The notes under the pieces: generated by a model
What the model was told of the DNA's origin: nothing
Seen by the model: the letters and a program-made list of their open reading frames with translations, nothing else
Database searches by the model: none
Assembly (NCBI GenBank): GCA_905215725.1
Contig: CAJMRD010000009.1
Coordinates: forward strand, 1-33,844
DNA from: an uncultured bacterium
GTDB lineage: Bacteria; Actinomycetota; Coriobacteriia; Coriobacteriales; Coriobacteriaceae
Length of the DNA stretch: 33,844 bases
Direction of reading: 5' to 3'
Position numbers and translations under genes: made by a program
Shown: positions 15,397 through 22,150 of the stretch, one piece after another
Position numbering within the stretch: position 1 is the stretch's first letter
Layout: every line of letters begins with the position of its first letter

Positions 15397-15921
15397 ATGA
15401 TGGATATCAACACCCTGCTCGCACTCGACCTTGCCGAGTACGCCACTGCACTTGAAGCCCTCGCCGACCAAATGATGCTCGAGGAGCCCCGCGACATCGA
15501 CCTGATGCGCCGCCGCAAGCTCGACACCGGCCGCGAATTCGCCGTCTGGAACTTCACCGTCGGCTACTGCATGAACGCCACCGACGCCCTCTCCCTCCTG
15601 CGAGCCCAGGCCAACGAAAACGCCAACGACGGCACCGCCGACCTCGCAACGATCAACAACAGTGCCGCGCGCCTGTGCGACTGGTTCTCGGGCGCCTTCG
15701 ACGTCACCGGCAAAATGGATGACACCACGGCAATCCTCGCCCACAGCCGCGACCTCTACGCCCAGGTTGAGACTCACAAACAGTTCGCGGCCCTCACCCG
15801 CGCCACCGAGCGCTATCTGGTCCAGCTCCAATTTTGGGTCGACCGACAGATTCCCTGGCCGGCTATTAGCGACCTCGTCCACGGCTACCGCCTACGCACA
15901 GAGAGCGGCGAGACAAGGTAA
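15397..15921 (+). CDS. uncharacterised helical protein, partner of DUF3830-type gene
   Basis: A 174-residue protein that I do not recognise. It is predicted to be almost all alpha-helical, acidic, without a signal peptide or membrane segment, and with two cysteines. Its start (ATG 15397, followed at once by a second ATG) comes 2 bp after the preceding stop codon, with GGAGGC overlapping the end of that gene, so the two are translationally coupled. Aromatic residues cluster near FAVWNFTVGYC and QLQFWVDRQIPW, which may form a binding face. The tight coupling suggests a complex or shared pathway with the DUF3830-type protein. No function can be given. Confidence 0.75.
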   Translation: MMDINTLLALDLAEYATALEALADQMMLEEPRDIDLMRRRKLDTGREFAVWNFTVGYCMNATDALSLLRAQANENANDGTADLATINNSAARLCDWFSGAFDVTGKMDDTTAILAHSRDLYAQVETHKQFAALTRATERYLVQLQFWVDRQIPWPAISDLVHGYRLRTESGETR

Positions 15922-15975
15922 AAAACAACCAGGCAGCACCAACAATGTCCCACCACGGGACCCAAAGTAAGAATC

Positions 15976-16015
15976 AGAGGGCTGGAGACGCACGCAACAG
16001 CGTCCCCAGCCCTCT
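15976..16015. repeat. long hairpin after the DUF3830 unit
   Basis: A stem of about 15 bp (15976-15991 with 16000-16015; 10 bp outer, one mismatch, 5 bp inner) with a loop of about 8 nt and no T run. It lies about 55 bp past the stop codon at 15921 and may protect or end the message with help from the hairpins that follow. Confidence 0.6.
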
Positions 16016-16029
16016 CCATAGTGCTGCGC

Positions 16030-16052
16030 GTTTCGCGGCAAAGCCGCGAAAC
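16030..16052. repeat. perfect 10-bp hairpin with 3-nt loop
   Basis: GTTTCGCGGC (16030-16039) and GCCGCGAAAC (16043-16052) flank AAA. It is 15 bp from the preceding hairpin. No T run follows on either strand. Confidence 0.6.
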
Positions 16053-16146
16053 AGCGAAGGGGACGGAATACCCGACCAGCCACGTCCTTCATCCGCCCAC
16101 ACAATCCGAGGACGTAGTCGTAGCAGGATCTGAGGGCTAACCTTCG

Positions 16147-16220
16147 CGGACACTCCGCAGGACGAAAGAACCCCCGCCGCACGTAGTGCGCAGCGGGGGT
16201 TCTTTCATGTCCGAGGACGC
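16147..16220. repeat. nested palindromic terminator element, copy 1
   Basis: The core is a perfect 13-bp stem (16165-16177 with 16193-16205) holding a small CGCAC/GTGCG hairpin. The stem ends in TTCTTT on the plus strand and its mirror on the minus strand, so it can act as a terminator both ways between convergent genes (DUF3830 unit and MIP channel). The flanks ACTCCGCAGGACG (left) and CATGTCCGAGGACG (right) recur in the copy at 18932-19058. The outer arms are only partly complementary here. Confidence 0.8.
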
Positions 16221-16268
16221 GCTGGGAAGTTACCCCATGCGGCCAGCGAACAACTATGTAGCCTCAGA

Positions 16269-17000
16269 CTAGAACATGCCCAAGAAACCGTGCACAAACA
16301 GCGCGGCCAGAGCGGCACCGACAAACGGAGCGATGCCAGGAACGAGCAGGCCGTACTTCCAGTTGTTGTCAGCCTTGTTCTTGATCGGCAGCACCTGATA
16401 GGCCATGCGAGGACCAAGGTCACGAGCCTGGTTCATGGCGAAGCCGGTGATGCCGCCCATGCCCATGCCAACAGCCCAAACGATCAGACCGACGCAGATG
16501 GCGAGCATCAGGACGTTCTCGCCAGCACGGTTAGCAGCAGCAAGGATGGCGCTGATGAACACAAAAGTGCAGATAGCCTCGCAGAAGAAGTTGCGGGCAT
16601 AGTTCGTACCCTCGGTGGTGGGGTTGGTCGAGAAGATATTGCGCTGGGCAATGGGATCGATGACACCATCGGAAGCCTTGAACTCATCGGCATACATCAA
16701 CCAAGCGATTACGGCGCCCACAAAGCCGCCGAGCATATCGGCAATCATGAAGGGGATGCAGCTGCTCCACGGCACCAGGCCTACGATGCACTGGGCAAGC
16801 ACCATGGCAGGGTTCATGCACACGGCGCCGCCAAAGACAAACAGGCAGACCGAAATGCCAAAAGACCAGGTGGTGATGGCAAACATGTGGCCGGAGCCCT
16901 GATACTTGGTGCCCTTGAGCACGGTATCGCAGTGCACGCCCACGCCAAAGATGATCATGAGGGCCGTTGCGCCGAATTCGCAGAGGAGTTTGGTAAGCAT
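16269..17000 (-). CDS. MIP-family channel (aquaglyceroporin), probable lactate channel
   Basis: A 243-residue MIP channel with six helices. The first half-helix motif is intact (N63-P64-A65) but set in an unusual context, AVCMNPAMVL. The second reads N190-Q191-A192 followed by RDLGPR, so the highly conserved proline is replaced by glutamine, while the filter arginine R193 remains. MIP proteins conduct water, glycerol or, as LarD in Lactobacillus, lactic acid. It starts 49 bp after the larA stop codon on the same strand with AAGG before its ATG, so it probably forms an operon with larA and carries lactate. That role is inferred from context, and the altered motif may change selectivity. Confidence 0.85.
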   Translation of the reverse strand: MLTKLLCEFGATALMIIFGVGVHCDTVLKGTKYQGSGHMFAITTWSFGISVCLFVFGGAVCMNPAMVLAQCIVGLVPWSSCIPFMIADMLGGFVGAVIAWLMYADEFKASDGVIDPIAQRNIFSTNPTTEGTNYARNFFCEAICTFVFISAILAAANRAGENVLMLAICVGLIVWAVGMGMGGITGFAMNQARDLGPRMAYQVLPIKNKADNNWKYGLLVPGIAPFVGAALAALFVHGFLGMF

Positions 17001-17049
17001 AAAACCTTATCTTTCTTGTCGGTTATAAACGATTCGTTTAGGCCGCGTA

Positions 17050-18327
17050 CTAGTGCTGTGCGACGACAACGCCCAGGCCATCGGGAATGACGGCCACCTT
17101 GGCATCGGCACCCTTCATCTCAAAGGCGAGCTTGAGCGCCTCATCGAGGGTGTTAACCGGCGTCATGTGCATATCCTTGATCATCTGGTGATCGCACAGG
17201 TCGGTAACCATGATCACAGGGTGATGCGCCAGGATGCGGGCAAAGATCTGGCTCGTCCACTGGTCGGGCAGGGTCTCGTCCTTAGGACGGTCGATGCAGG
17301 CGCGCTCAAACTCTGCCGGATCATTGTCGGCGATGTTGTGATAGAAGCCCTCGCCACCGTGACCGTCGGCACAACCAGCGACATCGATGATCACGCCGCC
17401 CTCGGGAAGTGTGGCCTCTGCAGAGCACATGCCCTTCACGGCCTGATAGATGTTCTGGTCGAGCGGGTAGCCGCCGTTGGTGGTAATGGCAATCTCGCAC
17501 TCGACGGGCTCAACGCCGGCAAGGCTCTTCACGAACTCGCAGCCAGCCTCGTGCGCCTTGTGGATGTCGCCGGCAAAGGAGCCGATGACCTCGTGCTTGC
17601 CGTTGAGCACCACGTTGAGCACAAAGGCAAGGTGAGCCATCTCGGCGGCGGCAAACATGTCCTCGCTCACGTGGTTGTGGCACAGGTTGCCGGCACGCGA
17701 ATGGGAATCGTTCACAAACTGACCGTTGTGGTTGTACATGATGGTCTTGTAGCTGGCGATACCAGGCAGGACGGACTTGCGGCTACCAGAGAAACCGGCA
17801 AAGAAGTGCGGCTCAATAAAGCCCTCGGCAAGCAGCAGATCGCAATCGGCGGCAATCTTGTTGATGATGCACTCGCCACCAGAAGGCAGGGTGCCGATCT
17901 TTTTCATCATGCTGTCGTCAGTCGCGACGTGCATAACGATTTCCTCGTTGGCAACGATCTCCTCGCCGTACTTGTTGACGAGTTCCTCATGCGTCGACGG
18001 ACGATGCATACCCGTAGCAACCAAAATGCGCACGCGAGCCTCGGGCGCAGCGGAATGGATGTGATGCAGCAGAATAGGCATCGTCACACGCGAGGGAACG
18101 GGACGCGTATGGTCGGAGCTAATGATGACGATATCCTTCTTGCCAGCACAAAGCTCCTCGAGCGGCGGCGAGCCATAAGGGTTGGCAAGCGACTCCTCTA
18201 CCAGCTCTTCCTGCGATTTCGTGGTCTTAAACTCGTTTTGATGACCTTCCATCACACCCGCGAAGTTCTTATCCTCGAGCTCCAGATGCAACGTCTTGTG
18301 GTCAAACGGCAGTTCACATTCAAACAA
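17050..18327 (-). CDS. larA: nickel-pincer lactate racemase
   Basis: A 425-residue LarA. Starting at TTG 18325-18327, with AAGAGGG 9 nt upstream, gives residue numbers that equal those of the Lactobacillus plantarum enzyme: H108 (TGMH), H174 (EPHFFAG), K184 (SGSRKSVLPG, the lysine that carries the nickel-pincer cofactor), H200 (YNHNG), D72 and R75 (SSDHTRPVPSR), Q295 and K298 (DQNIYQAVKGM). All key residues are present, so it should interconvert D- and L-lactate in the cytoplasm. The frame is open to an ATG at 18564, but those extra codons lie in the structured leader and have no counterpart. The cofactor-making genes larB, larC and larE are not in the window. Confidence 0.95.
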   Translation of the reverse strand: MFECELPFDHKTLHLELEDKNFAGVMEGHQNEFKTTKSQEELVEESLANPYGSPPLEELCAGKKDIVIISSDHTRPVPSRVTMPILLHHIHSAAPEARVRILVATGMHRPSTHEELVNKYGEEIVANEEIVMHVATDDSMMKKIGTLPSGGECIINKIAADCDLLLAEGFIEPHFFAGFSGSRKSVLPGIASYKTIMYNHNGQFVNDSHSRAGNLCHNHVSEDMFAAAEMAHLAFVLNVVLNGKHEVIGSFAGDIHKAHEAGCEFVKSLAGVEPVECEIAITTNGGYPLDQNIYQAVKGMCSAEATLPEGGVIIDVAGCADGHGGEGFYHNIADNDPAEFERACIDRPKDETLPDQWTSQIFARILAHHPVIMVTDLCDHQMIKDMHMTPVNTLDEALKLAFEMKGADAKVAVIPDGLGVVVAQH

Positions 18328-18446
18328 TGACGAGCGCCCTCTTCCTTTCAACTGACACACTAGATAAACCGTTGGAAGGATACGCCGCTCACCGAAAAAC
18401 ACCACCGTCCACCGACTCATTAACACAACGTTCATATTTGACCCAC

Positions 18447-18564
18447 AACAAAACGGCCGCGACCCCAAACGGAACCGCAGCCGCCTGTAAAAGACACAAT
18501 AGACAGGATGACTTACGCAGCGCCGAGGCAAACATCTACCCCGAGATGTACGCACGTAAGTCAT
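18447..18564 (-). promoter_or_regulatory. structured larA leader with terminator (candidate attenuator)
   Basis: Read on the minus strand, ATGACTTACG (18555-18564) pairs perfectly with CGTAAGTCAT (18508-18517), enclosing a 6-bp hairpin (18544-18549 with 18532-18537). About 25 nt later comes a 9-bp G-U-containing stem (18475-18483 with 18454-18462) followed by TTTTGTT (18447-18453), a terminator shape about 120 nt before the larA start. Order and spacing resemble an attenuated leader. No known riboswitch class was recognised. A promoter downstream of the terminator cannot be excluded. Confidence 0.5.
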
Positions 18565-18565
18565 T

Positions 18566-18595
18566 TTGCATAAATTTGTTAATTAATTGCATAAA
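18566..18595. promoter_or_regulatory. direct repeats TTGCATAAA, 21 bp apart
   Basis: TTGCATAAA occurs at 18566-18574 and again at 18587-18595, a start-to-start spacing of two helical turns, in an AT-rich stretch just upstream of the larA leader structure. This is a plausible binding site for a regulator on one face of the DNA. The regulator is not identified. Confidence 0.4.
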
Positions 18596-18599
18596 ATGG

Positions 18600-18931
18600 C
18601 GCAAGGATTTCTAGCCGTAACAGGGTAGTACCCTCCGGAGCGTGCATTTTCGCGAGTATTCAGCATCGCGAGATAAGATTTTGGTGTCAAAAGTCTTTCA
18701 AAAGGTAGATAGTCCTCATGACTCGTCCCATCTGGATAGCAAGCGGCGAGAAACCAGCTATATATGGACATCGCCAAGGCCCAATTGGCGCGCAAAGGCA
18801 TCAACAAAGACCGCGAACGTCACCTATGGTCCTATACATCAATCATTGGCTGCTGAAAACTCCGTTTTTTGCACGTCGCCCCAAGCACCACCCTCACCCA
18901 GCGGCTGATCCGCCGAAGACCGGACATCGCA
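18600..18931. other. gene-free stretch between larA leader and ppc palindrome
   Basis: No supported gene. A plus frame from ATG 18764 to TGA about 18856 (30 codons) has coding-like character but no convincing ribosome site and no recognised family; it may be a relic. AGGGT/ACCCT forms a small hairpin near 18625, and TCGCGA occurs twice near 18655-18675. Confidence 0.35.
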
Positions 18932-19058
18932 GGGCCCGCCATCAGTTTACTTTTAGGCACACTCCGCAGGACGCAAGAAGCCCTCGCCGCACGAAGTGCG
19001 CAGCGAGGGCTTCTTGCATGTCCGAGGACGTGCCTAAAAGTAAACTGATGGCGGGCCC
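18932..19058. repeat. 127-bp nested palindrome, copy 2, downstream of ppc
   Basis: Outer arms of 29 bp (18932-18960 and 19030-19058) are perfect inverted repeats. Within them a perfect 15-bp stem (18973-18987 with 19003-19017) holds a small CGCAC/GTGCG hairpin. Between outer and inner stems are the short self-paired words ACTCCGCAGGAC and ATGTCCGAGGAC, so the whole could fold as a four-way cross. The core equals that of copy 1 (16147-16220) with compensating changes in the inner stem. It begins 22 bp past the ppc stop codon. Confidence 0.85.
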
Positions 19059-19079
19059 GGACGACTACAGGGCTATCGA

Positions 19080-21893
19080 TTACCCCGTGTTCTGCAGTCC
19101 TGCCGAGACGCCAGTCACAGTCGAAAGAATCAGGCTCATGTACTCGGCCTTCTTCTCCTCGGCCATCTCGTCCTGGTTCATACGCACCTCGCGAAGGGCG
19201 CGGACCTGGGCGATGGACAGAGCGTCGACATAGGGGTTACGCACGCGAACGGCGCAGCCGAGCACACGACGACGTTGCAGCGGCCACTCATCGCCGACGA
19301 TGGCAAGGACCCACTTACGCGTGAGCTGCATCTCGGTGAAGACCTTCTCGGACAGATCCTGGCGATCGCCCAGGTGCAGATACATCTTGGCGATGCGCTG
19401 ATCGGTCTTGGCGATCGACATCTCGATGTTGTCGATGAACGTGCGGAAGAACGGCCACTCCTGGTAGGCAGCCTTGAGCTGGTCAAGATCGCCCAGCTGC
19501 TCGCAGGCGGTGCCCAAGCCGTACCAAGCGGCCAGGTTAATGCGCGCCTGGCTCCAGCTGAAGATCCACGGGATGGTACGCAGGTCGTCGAGCGACTTGG
19601 CACCCAAGCCGCGCTTGGCGGGACGCGAGCCGATCGGCAGCAGACCGACCTCGGTCAGCGGCGTCACGGTCGAGAACCACGGTGTAAAGTCCTCGGTGTT
19701 CAGCAGGTCCAGATAGCGCTCGTGGCTTGCGGTGTTGAGCTTCTCGGCCATATCCCAGAACTTCTGGGTAGTCTCGGTGTTGGTCTTCTCGACGCTCGGA
19801 GCCGACTGCAAAAGCGTTGCGGCGGCAACGGACTCAACGTGGCGCTGAGCCAGCGTGCGGTTGCCGTAACGGGCAAAGATGACTTCGCCCTGCTCGGTGA
19901 GCTTAAAGAAGCAGTTGACCGAACCCTTGGGCTGCGCCAGCACGGCCTTGTTGGCCGGGCCGCCGCCACGGCCCACGGCACCGCCGCGACCGTGCATGAG
20001 CACCAGGTCGATATCGTTCTTCTCGGCCCACTTGGCGATGCGCTCCTGCGCAGAGTGCAGCGCGAGCATGGCCGTGGTAGGACCGGCATCCTTGGAGGAG
20101 TCGGAGTAGCCCAGCATGACCTCCATGCGGCGGTTGGTCTGGGCAAGGCGCTTCTGCACCACGGGCAGCGTGAGCATCTGGTCGAGCACGTCGACGCAGC
20201 CCTCGAGGTCCTCGAGCTGCTCGAACAGCGGGATCACGTCGAGCTCGGGGACATCCTCCTCGTGTGCAAAGGACAGGTGAGCCAGCTCAAAGACGTCGGC
20301 CACATGCTGGGCGCTCTTAGTGAACGAGATGATGTAGCGGTGCGCCATCTTCTTGCCGTAGCGCTTTTGGATGGAGCCGATAGCGCGGAAGGTATCGATG
20401 ACCTCGCGCGTCATGGGCTGCAGGTCGCCATGGATACCGTTCTCGTGGATATCCTTGAGAGCGCGGGCGTGCACCACGGAGTGCTGACGGAACTCCATCT
20501 CGACCATATGGAAGCCGAAGGACTCGACCTGCCAGATGATGGTCTGAACCGGGCCGTAGGCAGCACGGACGGCTCCGCAGGCGGCCAGCGAGCGCTGGAC
20601 GACGCGCAGGTCCTCCAGGAACTCATCGGCGCTGTGGTACATGGTGTCGGTGATACGGCGCACGGTGGCGTTCAGACGGTCGGCCATGACGAGCATGACG
20701 GCGCGATGCGGCTCGTGCTCGGAGATCAGCTCGGCGCGGGCCGTGTAACGAGGGCTCATCTCGACCTGATGGTTCCACAGGTTGATGAGCTCGGCAGACG
20801 GCTTGCTGTAGGTGGCCTCGAGCGTGAGGTTGCGGCCGATGCGGCGGCACTTGTCCTCGAGCTTGAGCACCATGTGGGTGAAGTACTTGGCGGCGACCTC
20901 ACGGCTCACCTTGGCGGTGACGTTGGGGTTACCGTCGCGGTCGGAGCCGATCCAGCTGCCGGGATGGAAGAACGCCGGGCACAGCGGCGGCACGGTACCG
21001 GCCTTGTCGCCCAGCACCCAATCGTCAAAACGACGATAGATAACGGGGATGACGTCGAACAGCGTGTTATCGAAGATGTCGATGATGGTATCGGCTTCCT
21101 CGACCGGCGTGGGCTTCTTGAGCGCGATGGGGCTCGTACGCACCAGGGCGTCGATCTCCTGCAGCATATGGCGCTCGTTCTCCACCAGGTCGGAGCCGCC
21201 CAGACGCGGACGCTCCTCCAGCAGGTTGGAGATACGGCGAATCTTGCCCTCGACGGCCTTACGACGGGCCTCAGTGGGATGCGCGGTAAAGACGGGGTGG
21301 AACTCAAGCTTGCCGAGCAGCTCGTTGGCGCCCTCGACGCCCAGCTCATTCACCAGCTGGTGATAGGCGACGGTGAGCTCGTTGGCGGGATCGACCTCGG
21401 TATCGGTCGACGCACCGGCCTCGCGCTCGCGCAGCTGCGCCACGCGGTAGTTCTCCTCCGACAGGTTTGCCAGGTGGAAGAAGCTCGTAAAGGCGCGGAC
21501 AATGACCTGCTGCTTATCGAGCGGCAGGCTGTCGATCAGATCGACGACCTCACGAAATGCCACGGCAGTGGGCTCGTCGGCGGTGGGCACGCCCTGCTCG
21601 TCGACGGCCTCGTCGGCAGCGCGGGTACCGGGGTTACCGGCATTGGCCACAATCTCGGCCGACAGGATCTTGTCGAACAGGTCCGCGATCTCAGGATCAT
21701 ACTCGCTAAGCACACGACGCTCCAGGCGCAGGAACAACGCCAGATTGTCGCGCAGCTCCTCGGGGATCTCGATCTCGGCGAGACGCTCCCTGGACTCGGC
21801 ATTCGAGCCGATTCGGTTAACGAGGCGGTTGACCACGGCAGCGACGCGCGCCGCGGCTTCGGGTACAGACTGGTTGCTTAGGTTCTCAGCCAC
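19080..21893 (-). CDS. ppc: phosphoenolpyruvate carboxylase
   Basis: A protein of about 937 residues, standard length. Catalytic landmarks appear in order: TAHPTEARR with H205, GSDRDGNPNVT, the GYSDSSKDAG loop and the glycine-rich HGRGGAVGRGGGP, ending in the conserved QNTG tail. It adds bicarbonate to phosphoenolpyruvate to form oxaloacetate, feeding the fermentative succinate branch and amino acid synthesis. Two starts compete: ATG 21903-21905 has AAGGAGG only 1 nt away, while GTG 21891-21893 has GGGAGG at 4 nt; I prefer the GTG. A perfect TATAAT (21938-21943, minus) serves as -10. It is monocistronic, ended by the palindrome at 18932-19058. Confidence 0.95.
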   Translation of the reverse strand: MAENLSNQSVPEAAARVAAVVNRLVNRIGSNAESRERLAEIEIPEELRDNLALFLRLERRVLSEYDPEIADLFDKILSAEIVANAGNPGTRAADEAVDEQGVPTADEPTAVAFREVVDLIDSLPLDKQQVIVRAFTSFFHLANLSEENYRVAQLREREAGASTDTEVDPANELTVAYHQLVNELGVEGANELLGKLEFHPVFTAHPTEARRKAVEGKIRRISNLLEERPRLGGSDLVENERHMLQEIDALVRTSPIALKKPTPVEEADTIIDIFDNTLFDVIPVIYRRFDDWVLGDKAGTVPPLCPAFFHPGSWIGSDRDGNPNVTAKVSREVAAKYFTHMVLKLEDKCRRIGRNLTLEATYSKPSAELINLWNHQVEMSPRYTARAELISEHEPHRAVMLVMADRLNATVRRITDTMYHSADEFLEDLRVVQRSLAACGAVRAAYGPVQTIIWQVESFGFHMVEMEFRQHSVVHARALKDIHENGIHGDLQPMTREVIDTFRAIGSIQKRYGKKMAHRYIISFTKSAQHVADVFELAHLSFAHEEDVPELDVIPLFEQLEDLEGCVDVLDQMLTLPVVQKRLAQTNRRMEVMLGYSDSSKDAGPTTAMLALHSAQERIAKWAEKNDIDLVLMHGRGGAVGRGGGPANKAVLAQPKGSVNCFFKLTEQGEVIFARYGNRTLAQRHVESVAAATLLQSAPSVEKTNTETTQKFWDMAEKLNTASHERYLDLLNTEDFTPWFSTVTPLTEVGLLPIGSRPAKRGLGAKSLDDLRTIPWIFSWSQARINLAAWYGLGTACEQLGDLDQLKAAYQEWPFFRTFIDNIEMSIAKTDQRIAKMYLHLGDRQDLSEKVFTEMQLTRKWVLAIVGDEWPLQRRRVLGCAVRVRNPYVDALSIAQVRALREVRMNQDEMAEEKKAEYMSLILSTVTGVSAGLQNTG

Positions 21894-21937
21894 GTTTCCT
21901 CCCATTCCTCCTTCTATGCACGTAACATGCGGTATTA

Positions 21938-21997
21938 ATTATAGGCGCTTGAGAAATACTTTCGACACTGATTGCGCTTTACCACACAAAAGTATTT
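21938..21997 (-). promoter_or_regulatory. ppc promoter with paired GAAA..TTTC-like repeats
   Basis: On the minus strand TATAAT (21938-21943) lies about 45 bp before the ppc start. No good TTGACA is at -35. Instead two related words, CAATGCAGAAAATACTT and CAGTGTCGAAAGTATTT, are 36 bp apart upstream, the nearer one covering the -35 region. The inner GAAAGTATTTC is palindromic. This looks like a site for an activator or repressor. Confidence 0.5.
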
Positions 21998-22053
21998 TCT
22001 GCATTGCAAGGGTTTTTGCTCTAAATGGTCGTATTTCTCGGTGGACGGCATAC

Positions 22054-22093
22054 ACAAACGGGGGCATTCCGCATAAATGCGAAACACCCCCGT
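22054..22093 (-). terminator. terminator after hisS
   Basis: A 7-bp stem ACGGGGG/CCCCCGT (22058-22064 with 22087-22093) encloses a second pairing of CGCAT with ATGCG, and on the minus strand is followed by TTTGTG. It starts about 58 bp after the hisS stop codon. Confidence 0.7.
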
Positions 22094-22150
22094 AACAATC
22101 GCTCGCCGCAAGCGGGACATGTTAGCGGGTCCGCAGCTCAAAAAGATGCG

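Noticed and set aside
18328..18564. N-terminal extension of larA to ATG 18564 (79 extra codons).
   Set aside because: The extra part lies in the palindromic leader and terminator, has no counterpart in LarA, and the TTG start gives exact residue numbering with the known enzyme plus a good ribosome site.
18764..18856. Small plus-strand protein of 30 codons.
   Set aside because: No convincing ribosome site or promoter and no recognised family; kept only as a note in the gene-free stretch.
19275..21881. Very long plus-strand open frame (868 codons) opposite ppc.
   Set aside because: Antisense shadow in high-GC DNA; the minus strand has full PEP carboxylase motifs and the plus frame has repetitive His/Gly/Val composition.
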